A stretch of DNA of 64,000 bases from Sipunculus nudus (taxonomy: Eukaryota > Annelida > Sipuncula > Golfingiida > Sipunculidae), in NCBI GenBank assembly GCA_026874595.1, contig CM049313.1, positions 75,256,659 to 75,320,658 on the forward strand, given 5' to 3'. The notes beneath the pieces are model-generated. The model was not told where the DNA came from. It searched no databases and was given only the letters and a program-made list of their open reading frames with translations. Positions 22,908-33,800 of this stretch are shown here, in pieces. The position numbers and the translations under genes were made by a program. How positions within the stretch are numbered: position 1 is the first letter of the stretch; every line of letters begins with the position of its first letter.

Positions 22908-23815
22908 CTTGATCGAGAAAATAGTCCGGGCTTTCTAATATAACCCGACGGGCTTGTTTAGAGTCGTCCGGCAGAATTGTGGGATCCTTTAAATACTGAA
23001 TGATATGTTTGAATTCTTCATCGGCTAATTGGTGGTCTGTAATAGATTGGTCTGTTTGAGGCACTAGCTCATTAATTAACTGAACGGGTTCTATGTTATC
23101 ATAATTTGACTGGGCAGCTGTCAGCGCCTGTAGCGTGTTGACCCCAGGTGGCTGACCGCTAGCATGTTGAGCCCCGCGGTATATAAGGTGATATTCTCGC
23201 GCACTACCCTCAACGGGCTGGTCTAAATCGGTCCACTCCCATGAGTCAGTTAACGCAAAGCCCTGGTCAGAGCAGGGAGAATGCTCAGTATGGTTTATGT
23301 GATAAATCCTTCTCGACATTCCATCGGCATTTGAATTCTGAATTCCTTGCTTGTATATTATGGAGTACCTATACTGTTGGAGTAACATGGCCCAACGTGC
23401 TAATCGATCGGATGTGATTTTAGCAGATTCCAGAAATTGTAGAGGTTTGTGGTCAGTATAGATAGAAAAAGGTTTATCTCCTGACAAGTACACATTAAAG
23501 TGTTTTACGCCTTCTACAATTGCTAATGCCTCTCGATGGGTGATCGGCCAGCGTGTTTCTGTGGGCTTTAAGGACCTTCCCCCATACGCTATTACACGCT
23601 CCCGACCTTGTGTATCTTTCTGGCCCAAAATGTAACCAATAGAATAATCAGATGCATCTGTATATAATATGAATGGATCATTGAAATCAGGATAGGCTAT
23701 CTCAATGGGTTTAGATGTTAGGGCTGTTTTTAGTTCTTCGAAAGCCTTTTGTGGGGCGTCAGCCCAGGTTAACTTAGTGTCTTTCTTGAGAAGTTGCGTG
23801 AGTGGCTGAGCTATT
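22880..23815 (-). pseudogene. RNase H region of pol
   Basis: Encodes the RT-connection end (IAQPLTQLLKKD) and an RNase H of the Ty3/gypsy type: ILYTDASDYSIG with the first catalytic Asp, REALAIVEG with the Glu, and YTDHKPLQFL with the third acidic residue, then SNADGMSRR at the tether before integrase. The frame is open through this part. Upstream, in the element's sense, it is cut off by the inserted repeat element at 23816. Confidence 0.92.
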
Positions 23816-23865
23816 TGTATCCGCCAAAACGAAGTTTTGCGGATACTATGTTTTCTGACCGGGTT

Positions 23866-23867
<2 letters not shown>

Positions 23868-23899
<32 letters not shown>
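23868..23899. repeat. CCG triplet microsatellite inside element A
   Basis: About ten CCG units between the left terminal block and the tandem array. The corresponding site in copy B has a shorter, interrupted GGC run (about 45137-45155), so its length is variable in the family. Confidence 0.9.
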
Positions 23900-24019
23900 G
23901 TTCGTTTCCGGAGAACTCCTCTGAGACTACTGGACAGATTTTTCCGAAACTTACACAAATTATCGGGTCACATGTGAACTGGTGCCTAACCAAGTGACCT
24001 TGACCTCTGACCTTTCGTC

Positions 24020-25720
24020 TCTGCCCAGCGTCCGTTTGTGCGTCTGTTTCCACACATAAACCCATATATCTCGGGAACCGTTTGACCGATCCGGAAAAAA
24101 ATTTTACACAAATGTAGCCCTGGGAAAGCTTTATAACATACACAACAAAAGGTGGCGCCACCTGCAACCATGTTTGCACAGTGTCCATCTGTTCATCTGC
24201 CTGGGGTTAAAATCACTCATATCTCTGCAGTGATTTGACTAATTCACCTAAAATTCGGCATGCATATACATCCTAGATAGCTTTCTCGATTTTGTGACAG
24301 GTGGCGCCACCTACATTCACGTTAACACTCCACACATAATCCCATATATCTCGGGAACCATTTGACCGATCTGGAAAAAAATTTTACACAAATGTAGCCC
24401 TGGGATAGCTTTATAACATACACAACAAAAGGTGGCGCCACCTGCAACCATGTTTGCACAGTGTCCATCTGTTCATCTGCCTGGGGTTAAAATCACTCAT
24501 ATCTCTGCAGTGGTTTGACAAATTCACCTAAAATTCGGCATGCATATACATCCTAGATAGCTTTCTCGATTTTGTGACAGGTGGCGCCACCTACATTCAC
24601 GTTAACGCTCCACACATAATCCCATATATCTTGGGAACCGTTTGACCGATCCGGAAAAAAATTTTACACAAATGTAGCCCTGGGATAGCTTTATTACATA
24701 CACAACAAAAGGTGGCGCCACCTGCAACCATGTTTGCACAGTGTCCATTTGTTCATCTGCCTGGGGTTAAAATCACTCATATCTCTGCAGTGGTTTGACT
24801 AATTCACCTAAAAATCAGCATGCATATACATCCTAGATAGCTTTCTTGATTTAATGACAGGTGGCGCCACCTACATTCACGTTAACACTCCACACATAAA
24901 TCCATATATCTCAGGAACCGTTTGACCGATCCGGAAAATTTTTTTACACAAATGTAGCCCTGGGATAGCTTTATTACATACACAACAAAAGGTGGCGCCA
25001 CCTGCAACCATGTTTGCACAGTGTCCATTTGTTCATCTGCCTGGGGTTAAAATCACTCATATCTCTGCAGTGGTTTGACTAATTCACCTAAAAATCAGCA
25101 TGCATATACATCCTAGATAGCTTTCTTGATTTAATGACAGGTGGCGCCACCTACATTCACGTTAACACTCCACACATAAATCCATATATCTCAGGAACCG
25201 TTTGACCGATCCGGAAAATTTTTTTACACAAATGTAGCCCTGGGATAGCTTTATAACATACACAACAAAAGGTGGCGCCACCTGCAACCATGTTTGCACA
25301 GTGTCTATTTGTTAATCTGCCTGGGGTTAAAATCACTCATATCTCTGCAGTGGTTTGACTAATTCACCTAAAATTCGGCATGTGTACATCCTAGATAGCT
25401 TTCTTGATTTTATGACAGGTGGCGCCACCTACATTCTCGTTTATGCTGCAGACATCCAAGCTCATATCTCGGGAACCGTTTGACCAATCAGGAAAAAAAT
25501 TTTACACAAATGTAGCCCTTGGATAGCTTTATAACATGAACAAAAATGGTGGCGCCACCTGCAGCCATTTTTGCACAGCGTCCATCTGTTTGTCTGCTGT
25601 AGGATAAAATTACTCATATCTCTGCAGTGGTTTGACTTTTACACATGAAATTTTGCATGTGTATATATCTTGGATAGTTTCTCGTTCAAATAACAGGTGG
25701 CGCCACCTACAATCATGTTT
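24020..25720. repeat. 280-bp tandem array with dyad GGTGGCGCCACC
   Basis: Perfect GGTGGCGCCACC occurs at 24151, 24431, 24711, 24991 and 25271, exactly 280 bp apart, then 25548. A second set occurs at 24300, 24580, 24860, 25140, 25418 and 25696. The two halves of each unit are related (both have CATATCTC, TTTGAC, a GATAGCTTT-like word, then the dyad), so the unit is a dimer of about 140 bp. The last unit is more diverged. Confidence 0.95.
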
Positions 25721-25858
25721 ATGTGGCAGAGATATATTCTAATATTTAACACATGTAACTCTATATCCCCTTGCCACTCAATCAATGCCTTACATCACCC
25801 GTCCTTCTCTGATTTTGGCGGATACACGTAGTCGCTTGTCGACTACCCGTATTCTAGT

Positions 25859-27164
25859 TTGGAGAAGTTTTTAACAAAGCGGCGATAGTAGTTGCAAAGC
25901 CCCAAGAATGCTTGCAATTGTTTCACATTAGCTGGTTTTGGAAAATCAGTAACAGCTTGTAGTTAAGCTTGATCCATTTCTACTCCGCTAGGCGAGATGT
26001 AGTGACCTAAATATTTGACCTTTGGTGTTGCAAAATGACACTTGGAAGGTTTAAGCTTAAGGCCGGCTCGTTGTAGACGGATAAAGACCTCGCTTAAATG
26101 TTATAGGTGTTCCTTGAAGGTGGAGCTGTATATAAGAATGTCATCAACATAGGTAATAGCATATTTAAAGTTTATTCCTCTCAATACTCCTTTATAACCG
26201 AGCCAAAGACTGAGGGGCTATTCCTTAAACCGAACGGAAGTTTTGTAAATTTCCATACACCGTTAAGGGTGACGAAAGCCGTTTTATCAGATGTTTTAGG
26301 ATCTAAAGGTATTTGCCAAAATCCCGATGCCATGTCAAGTACTGAAAATATTTTCGCCTGTGATTGTCCTATTGAATCAAATACATCCTCAATTCGAGGT
26401 AGGGGGTGGCTTATTGGACGTATGACATTGTTTAACTTACTATAGTCAACAGCGAAGCGGTAAGAATTATCCTTTTTTGGAACAAGCACAACCGGCGACT
26501 GCTATAGGCTACACGATGGCTCGATTATACCTGCTTCCGGCATGTTAGTTACTTGTTTATCAATTTCTGCCTTCTTTTCCGGGTTTGCTCGGTATGGTGC
26601 TTGGCGAATCGGCATTGCATTACCCGTATCAATATTATGCTGTGCCAGATGTGTACACCCTAATTCCTGTAAGTTTAATGCGAACACGTCGCGATGTTTA
26701 CCTAAAAATACGAGGAGCTCATGTTTTTCTGTTTCTGATAAATTTGCGCCACTCAAATCAAACCCTAACTCATTTGCTATTTGTACAAGCTCTTCCCTAT
26801 CAGACTCTGACTGCTGAACAATTTGATTAATTGAAACATCAAGTTGGGCGTCTAACAATGATGAAAATTCTGTGGGCGACTCTGTAGGTTTAAACAGAGC
26901 TACGGGATACCCGCTCTTTAACCAAACTGACTTAGTCTGCGGATTTAAAACCTTACAGAATGTATTATTTCCTTGAATAATGTTGACACTGAACGCTGCA
27001 CTAACCTGTTTACACTTATTAAGTGACCGTGTGGGAACGATCTGACCTAGAGTTGGCTCTGCATAGTGGAGAGAAGTGATTAATGGCAGAATGGTTTCCG
27101 ACAATGCTGGAAGTGAAACATCGGTAGCTAACCGTAATACGGTGTTTTGTGGCCCATGCCGCAC
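25859..27164 (-). pseudogene. Reverse transcriptase region of pol with N-terminal linker
   Basis: The linker (26505-27164) leads into RT with EAGIIEPS, then VPKKDNSYRFAVDYSKLN, DMASGFWQIPL, AFVTLNGVWKFTKLPFGL and the catalytic YVDD at 26140-26151, followed by KCHFATPKVKYLGH. These are RT motifs of Ty3/gypsy in order. Lesions include a TAG at 26502-26504, a frameshift near 26175 just before the YVDD segment, and further stops near 26101 and 25962. The region then stops at FSK because element A is inserted. Confidence 0.92.
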
Positions 27165-27769
27165 TGTGTATAATGGAAGTGCATGTTGTCATTGATTGAC
27201 CTGTAAGGTGCCATTAGAGAAGTTAATGGTTGCCTTTATTAGTTGTTAAAAATCGAGTCCCAGAATCATGTTAAGATTCATTTTCTGAAGCAAATAAAAT
27301 TGTTGCTTGATAATCAATTCACCTAACTGGACTGGCAAAACAACAACCCCCTCATCTGACACCAACACATTCCCTTGGCTCTGACATAAGCTACAGGCGC
27401 AGGCTGTACTTGATATTTATCGTTCAGCTTTGCAGCTGTGTAAGCTGCTTGACTTATACCTGATACCGCTGCGCCTGAGTCTACTAAAGCTTTGAACGAA
27501 TGATTGTGTACTAGTATTTCCACTTGGCTGCCCTTGATTTTTGGAGCTACTTGGCCGAAAACATGGGGTACCTTGATTGCCAATTTATGCTTTTTGTCAT
27601 ACTGATAATTTTGTTTGTGTTTTGGGCCAGGGTCTTCATTTTTAAAATGTTTCTGACTGTTTTTCCTCAAAATTCGTTTATACTTGGTGGTATGTCTGGT
27701 AGTGGTACTTGAATTTAAGTTGGAACTTTTTCTGTTATGGTTCAAAACATTACCATGAAAGTCAGGCAC
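27165..27769 (-). pseudogene. Retropepsin-like protease region
   Basis: Aspartic protease that cleaves the polyprotein in family members. The active-site motif is seen as ALVDSGAAVSGIS, and a later MILGLDF fits the second conserved motif but is in a shifted frame. The frame breaks near 27375 and stops occur near 27250 and 27190. Upstream sequence is basic and Asn-rich, joining the gag end. Confidence 0.85.
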
Positions 27770-28803
27770 GCACCCTTATTGTTGTTTCTGCTTCCTAAAA
27801 GCAGCAGATCTGCACATGGACTGAAGGTGTCCAATTTTTTTACAATAATGACAGGTTGTGACCCCTTTTATGTCTACATCTACTCTCCTCATGGGTATTA
27901 GACCCACACCTGGTACAATACAGTTGAACTTTTGGGTGAAATCCCCCTAACTGATGTAACTGAGTGTTATTAATGTTACCACCAAAGTACCTATAATTAG
28001 TGGGACCATAATGGTTTGGTGGTTTTGGTATATATTTACCTTGGCCATAGCTGGTAGTTTGCCTGGGCATCCCACGTCTTGCCAATGCCGGCCTTGCAGG
28101 TTGAAAGGAACTCTGACCTTGCGTGACGGGTGACGTCACGTTGACTGTTTGGTACCCTTGTTGTTGTTGGACCGCGGCTTCTGTCAGAAGGTTTTTGCAG
28201 ACCCTGGTCCTCCAGTTGTTCACTATTAATTACGTTTATTGATGGCGGTTGCATAGCTAGAGCCAAACGCGAAAATCTGGTGGTTTCACTAATATCCTTG
28301 GGCTCTTTTCCGACTACAAAGTTTTTCGCTTCGGCGGGCAGGCCCATGACGATTGCATCGGAATGTCTTTGTCTGATTTTTGTAACAATTTTCCTTGACG
28401 GCGGACATCATCGGTGTATGTGTCTACTGTTTCCTGGGGTTGTTTTTTTCCTGGCATTGAACGATGCCAACCGTGCCAATCTTGAGCCGTCTTCTACCTG
28501 AAACCTGTCCAGGAAGGCAGAGGCAAGTGCCGAAAAGTCGGTTTGAGTCGCAGTTGGTAGGGTCGCGTACCAGGTTTCAGCTGGGGATTCATGGGCAAGA
28601 TACAATGGGAAGTAATCCGGTCGCTTATCACGGTTTTCTTCTGCATTAAGCCAGCCTGATATTTGACTTAATAGGTTAAAACGGTCCAGCCATAACGAAG
28701 CGTCACCATGGCCATCACCGAGAAATTTTGGTAGCAACGTGGCCGTGTATTCTGGGGTAGATTTACCCGCCATACGGTTGGAGTCTAAAGGTAAACGTTC
28801 CAA
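27770..28803 (-). pseudogene. gag, capsid and nucleocapsid region
   Basis: Structural protein of the particle in family members. The first frame (from ATG 28803, or the internal ATG at 28773, MAGKSTPEY) carries a Ty3-type capsid: LPKFLGDGHGDASLWLDRF and FSALASAFLDRFQ. Two CCHC zinc knuckles follow near the end: CTRCGSNTHEESRC (about 27875-27920) and CHYCKKIGHLQSMC (about 27805-27850), in different frames. Frameshifts occur at a run of seven As near 28445, near 28360, near 28220 and between the two knuckles. Confidence 0.88.
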
Positions 28804-28933
28804 TTTAATAACAAGTTTTTTGGCTTCCAGGGTTGCGGTATAGTAGAATTTCGCAAGAAGATTTTTTTTTCGATGCTAGTTACAATGTTAATGTATTTTT
28901 TATTTGATATGTGTCTTATCGGTTGTTGATACA

Positions 28934-28951
28934 CTCCGGACTTCTCCACCA
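28934..28951 (-). promoter_or_regulatory. Primer-binding site
   Basis: One base inside the 5' LTR the minus strand reads TGGTGGAGAAGTCCGGAG. Beginning with TGG, it can pair with a tRNA 3' end CTCCGGACTTCTCCACCA, consistent with C61 and A73 in a normal tRNA. The tRNA species was not identified. Confidence 0.65.
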
Positions 28952-28952
28952 A

Positions 28953-29840
28953 TATCACCGGGTCGGGGAATCGATCCGGTTGACACACATCACACTCTCC
29001 TTACGCGTATTCTCTAATTCCATCCTGAAAGAATTTTTGGTGATCACACAGATATTGTTGAATCGGCGGTCCGACATTATTATCACTCCATGACCAGACC
29101 TCGGTTCCCGGCTTAGAGCGGTCCAGGAAACCTAAGTGCTGGTCAAAGAATTTGTGGCGAGACTCGCGTGAACTCTCAGGAGCTCACAGGAAATCTTTTT
29201 CTTACCTCTTACTATACAGCTTATATAATTTCTGTTGATGTGGGGAACTACTGTACCTTCACAAAAAAGGCAATGCTACGGTAGCCTTCCCCGAACTGTT
29301 ACCTTCACCTCATTATAAGAAATAGGGATGAGAGGTTTACTCTATACCTACAGTATATACCAATATTTATACATTGTTACTTATATTACACAATGGCAAA
29401 AACGTACCTTAATTCCTAATGACAACAAACATCCTTTCTCCATTTTTATCTTGATCTATACTTTAATCTTATTCTCATTAAAATGCTAGCAACCCTTCGT
29501 TAGACTAGTCCACTTGTACCTTCAGTCTTGACCACGGCCAAATGTGCGCCAGTGGCTACCTGGTACCAAGGAATGCCGGTTGCTGCCGATTGACGTCATA
29601 CCCATAACTTTTTAACACCTTGCGCCCCAATATAACTGACCGCTGGCTATCACCAGGACACTTGCAGCTGTTCTGTCAATCTCATTCTATAATTACTATC
29701 TATCTCGGCTGCTGTGTAAGGTCACCTTTACTGGTCCATACAATCTTATATATTTACTACTGGTCCATAAAATCTTATATACTTACTACTGGTCTATACA
29801 ATCTTATATACTTACTAAAGATAAACTCCACCTTGTAATA
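28953..29840 (-). repeat. 5' LTR
   Basis: Direct match to 16939-17835 with scattered substitutions and small indels, for example a missing TATAACAACGC-type segment near 29716. It is bordered outside by TA repeat. Confidence 0.9.
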
Positions 29841-29919
29841 TATATATATATATATATATATAATAATAATAATATCCGGGAACGGATACATCGGGGTTAG
29901 GGGCTGTACAGGTACTCCC

Positions 29920-29951
<32 letters not shown>
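29841..29951. repeat. TA and GA microsatellites
   Basis: TA repeat about 29841-29862 followed by TAA units, then a GA tract at 29923-29951. The TA part is the outer flank of the LTR element. Confidence 0.9.
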
Positions 29952-29954
<3 letters not shown>

Positions 29955-30377
29955 TGAGCTTAATTTAATATAACTTTTGATTATTTACAGACCGCAAGGT
30001 AAATGTGTGTGGGCTTATTATAGGCCACGTTGACAGAAACAGTGCATCTTGGCCATGGTTCATGTTAATTAACCATTTAATGACGCGTGTCACAAGTTAT
30101 AAAATAAACGATGAAACTGGGTAAATGTATGTAGGCCTATGTTCAAGCCTAATTAACGTTTGCCTCACTGTCCTCACGAGAGGTAAGTGGAACGTCCGGT
30201 CATTGGCCTCTGCATATATACTAGTATGTATGTATACGCAGTGTATAGACCCCTATATATACATTTATATATAAATATATGTCAGGAGGTCGGACTTAGA
30301 GAGCCGCGCATGCCCAATGATAATTACTTTCACACTTACTGAGGAAGGCGACGGTCATGTGACCATCCAACCCTGTA
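29952..30377. other. Non-coding stretch
   Basis: Nothing recognised. The open frames are short, without domains, and the composition is AT-rich. Confidence 0.5.
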
Positions 30378-30534
30378 CAATAGAACCAATCTGAAAGACC
30401 ATCTATATCTATATTATTACCACCCTTTAGTGAAATGAAAGCATTCACATTGGTTATAATTAACTGACCTTTGAATTAACAATGAACCACTTTTGGTCAC
30501 TCCCACGGGTGGTCTGATGACACAGGTTTCACTG
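30378..30534. mobile_element. MITE-like element, copy 2 (inverted relative to copy 1)
   Basis: Starts CAATAGAACCAATCTGAAAG and ends CAGGTTTCACTG, imperfect inverted repeats matching the ends of 1090-1271. The interior GCATTCACATTGGTTATAAT is the reverse complement of an interior stretch of copy 1. It is flanked by TA on both sides, consistent with a 2-bp TA target duplication as in Tc1/mariner-type elements. Confidence 0.65.
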
Positions 30535-30864
30535 TACAGGTCCTATATCTCTGTCTGTGTATAGTAAAGATGGACTGTAAATGTGGAATTTGGAAACCGT
30601 ACACGCATTTCACTTTTGCTTTTCTGAGACACTCTCTATCACTTATATTTTTTTCTTAAAGGTTATTCAGTATATGTATGTATAGGTCATACGTTTGTCG
30701 AAGTTCGCATTCACATCGCATGTAATATTTGTTAATAAGTATGTTGTCGAATAACATTAATATAACATCGAGTAAAGTTTCATTTAATTATATTATATAT
30801 ATATTTCCATATATAATATGGGCATTTTACTGTAGGTGCATTTAGGTGCATATAATATATCTAA

Positions 30865-30898
<34 letters not shown>

Positions 30899-33800
30899 TA
30901 AATTCCTATGTATATTATAATTCTGTTCAGACCTGAACAAGGTTTACTCGCAGGATTTTTTTACACGTCGCAAAACCCATTTGCATGAATGCCTATATAG
31001 TCAGGTAAGCGTTCAACGTGTCAGCCATCTGTTTTTATATGTCTATTATAGAATTATCAGCGGAACTTTGTGGATATCCGTGCATGCATGACCACACGTA
31101 TATATGTCCAACTTGTCTCACAAGTGCGCACGTCACCGGGCATGTGCATGCAACTCCAGGAATACCATTTCTGCATGGTTTCGCTTTGTATTTATAGGTG
31201 AACGGTTTCGGTTTTAATGTAAAATTTATGAACATATTGTAAATTAATCAATAAAATAAAATGAAATAACGAAAAAATATGATCTGCAGTTAGAAATCCA
31301 TATCAGCGCGACTTGATCCAAGACCTTGCCAGAACATTATAATTGTTGATTGACTGATTTATATTGAAACTATACTGAAAATAAACCTTTCACCTGCATG
31401 TGTCCTCAAACATATATACCCATGCACGTATCTACCAACAGGGAGAGAGAGGAGAGGTGTGTCTTCTCTTTAGGTATATATACATTTCTTTATAAAGCAT
31501 GTAATATTGAATTACAAACCATGTCCAACCACTGATAATAAATGATTTTTGCATATTTGAAGCCAACAAACATCAACAGGGCCAATTAATAAAATAAATA
31601 TATAATTGCACTACTTTGGTCAAGTGTCACCATCATGCCAGTATAAGTATCGAGTGGAAGGTTATAACGAAAGCGAAACCTGCTCTTAATTATAGGATGG
31701 TATCGCCGATATCACTTTTGGTTTCGCTGTTATATTTATAAAGTTTACAGTTTTCCGGAACCGAAACTGGTTTTGTATTTTCGGGTTGGTCCTTGGTTAT
31801 AAATGGACACAAGTGACCAATTCTTTTCACTTAAAAAACGTCGACAACACGACGTGTCAACCATTACAGAATAAGCCTATATACAGAGTAAACCAACTAC
31901 ATTCTTTTTATCACTATTAGCCGATAACGTATATTTTTCGGGAAAAAGTCATTTTAATGTATAAGCACCGAGACTGCGATTGATGTATTTTATGAACATT
32001 TAACGTGGCACCATCCACCTTCCCTAATCCAACGTAGGCACATATAACGTCGGTATATATAGCTAACTGACCCATTACGGGGCTTCCGTCATCTGCATAA
32101 CACCGGCCGAAATCGGTCTTGGCAAAATTGATCATCTCAGGCAGTGAAGGGATATGGTGGGTGGGTACAATATGGGATCGTTATACACAAATAATGCTGA
32201 AGTACGCTATACTGCCAGGAGCAAAACCTTCAAACCATTTATGTCACCGCCAACGCAGCTCGACCCACCCGAAACATAAAACTGGAACCACATACCCGAT
32301 GATCATTTTCCATGAAATATTAACATAAATAACGTCCTAGCATCGATATAAACACTCGGATTATTCATGCATGTGCTCACAGGGAGTATATTTTGGGCCC
32401 TTTCCTAGAAGTGTAATACTTCTAGAAAAACCTTTGGGATAGCCTGATAGGAATAACTTTTTTATTTAATATCCATTATGTGTTAATAAGGACATTTATT
32501 TTACATGGCACTGTGTCAGGGTGGTCCACATTAAAAAGTGCAGATCAACTGTACTTCAAGGAAACGGTATATTTTCTTGCTTTATGGTCATAGAGCTACA
32601 GGCACGATTTTACATTTGTATCCTTCTACATGCTTAGTATATAAATTAACTTATATCTATTGCTCTTCTGCTCTTGCAATTAAGCCTGACGTGGTCTGTG
32701 TCTGTACTGCGAAAAACGGTATACTTCCAATTAATTAAATTTAATTTACCTCTTTTGACGAAAATGTAGGTGACGCCACCTAGCTGTGACCTTGCAGTTC
32801 ATATTGTTACCGGAACCGGTATATATATATATATATATATTTCAAAATGCAATGATAAACTACAAGGAGCATAATTTATGAACAGTGATCTAAGTATACT
32901 ATAATATATAAAGATGGAAACGGACAAGTGCAACACCACTGCGACTGATAGGGGAGGACGTATGAGCACATTTGTAACAAGCGGATTTTGGAGGGTTCAG
33001 TAAAAAAAAATAAGCAAGATATCTGGAATTAGTGTTATCTACGACAAAAAAAAAAATAAAATTTACACCGAAAACCTATATAACGCAGAATGTGGCGAAG
33101 GCCTATATATATTGCATATATGCAGACTGACATTTTATTCCCGATGTGACGGTACGTCAATTAAATATACTTCACAATTCCCGGTCCACAACCTATAGTC
33201 ATATATATTAATAAAATACTTATGGGTCTAAGTGTTTCATGTTCGTCGTGACTTGATTTCGTTTACAAAATTACAACGAATATACCTTTATCAGCTCACT
33301 AGCGTCACCTCATGGAGACCACTAACACTGCATGAGTGTGCGGGCCTTATTTTTGGCATGAAAGATCAACTGTTTCCTATTATAAAATAATAAATGTGAA
33401 TATTCTACCTTATCTTTAAGGCTGATATTTCCAAGAGCCTCCGGTTTGTATTTTTTTTCATCGGATAAGAACACAGCAGACTATCAATACGCGCAATGCG
33501 CATGCGCATATTCGTATATAGTAAAGATCTATTTCACTGAAGTAGATTAAGATAGATTTAAAGCCAGCTATTCACCTACCTTATTTGAAGAATTTGAGTA
33601 ATTTTGGGCACACACTGGGTACATAATTCCTGCAAGGAAATGATCTTATAACGCCCGGGCTGTGACGGTTGTATCAGCTTGTTTATCAACAAGCTGTTAG
33701 TAAACATGGTATCTGTGGCCTTGACCAACATAAACTGCATCAAACAGAAGGTGGTGGACTTGACATATGCGGAAGTTGAAAGGTCACTAGCTGTGTGTTT

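Larger units (their letters stand above)
23816..25858 (+). mobile_element. Helentron-associated (HINE/pearl-like) element A inserted in pol
   Basis: A 2,043-bp non-coding insertion. The left end TGTATCCGCCAAAACGAAG folds with GTTTTGCGGATAC into a hairpin (23817-23846). A 13-bp complement, TTTTGGCGGATAC, lies subterminally at the right (25813-25825), followed by hairpin GTAGTCGCTTGTCGACTAC (25828-25846) and CTAG at 25854-25857. Inside are a CCG triplet run and a 280-bp tandem array. There is no target duplication. Asymmetric inverted repeats, a 3' hairpin close to a CTAG end, a central tandem array with microsatellite and insertion between Ts match Helentron-derived HINEs, which include bivalve pearl elements and Drosophila DINE-1. 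Removing it leaves the pol frame continuous from FSK to IAQPL. Copies B and C lie at 44028 and 54511. Confidence 0.8.
16939..29840 (-). mobile_element. Ty3/gypsy LTR retrotransposon with env-like gene, degenerate
   Basis: A 12.9 kb element read on the minus strand, bounded by two direct LTRs of 897 and 888 bp that are well over 90 percent identical by eye. Internal order in its own sense is primer-binding site, gag, protease, reverse transcriptase, RNase H, integrase, env-like region. RT-RNaseH-integrase order and the YVDD and GPY/F motifs place it in Ty3/gypsy. A 2,043-bp foreign element interrupts pol, so the original length was about 10.9 kb. All reading frames carry stops or frameshifts and the integrase has lost two catalytic residues, so it is an old, inactive copy. 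The env-like gene makes it resemble errantivirus-type elements, but clade placement needs a phylogeny. Confidence 0.93.

Noticed and set aside
23794-23997. Proline-run frame across element A's triplet repeat
   Set aside because: A product of the CCG microsatellite, not a gene.
24151-25720. CRISPR-like array
   Set aside because: The repeats are 280 bp, directly adjoining, without unique spacers, and lie in an animal-type genome.
23816-25858. Tc1/mariner- or hAT-type DNA transposon
   Set aside because: The end hairpins and CTAG terminus are asymmetric and the junctions show no target duplication, which fits a Helentron-type element better.
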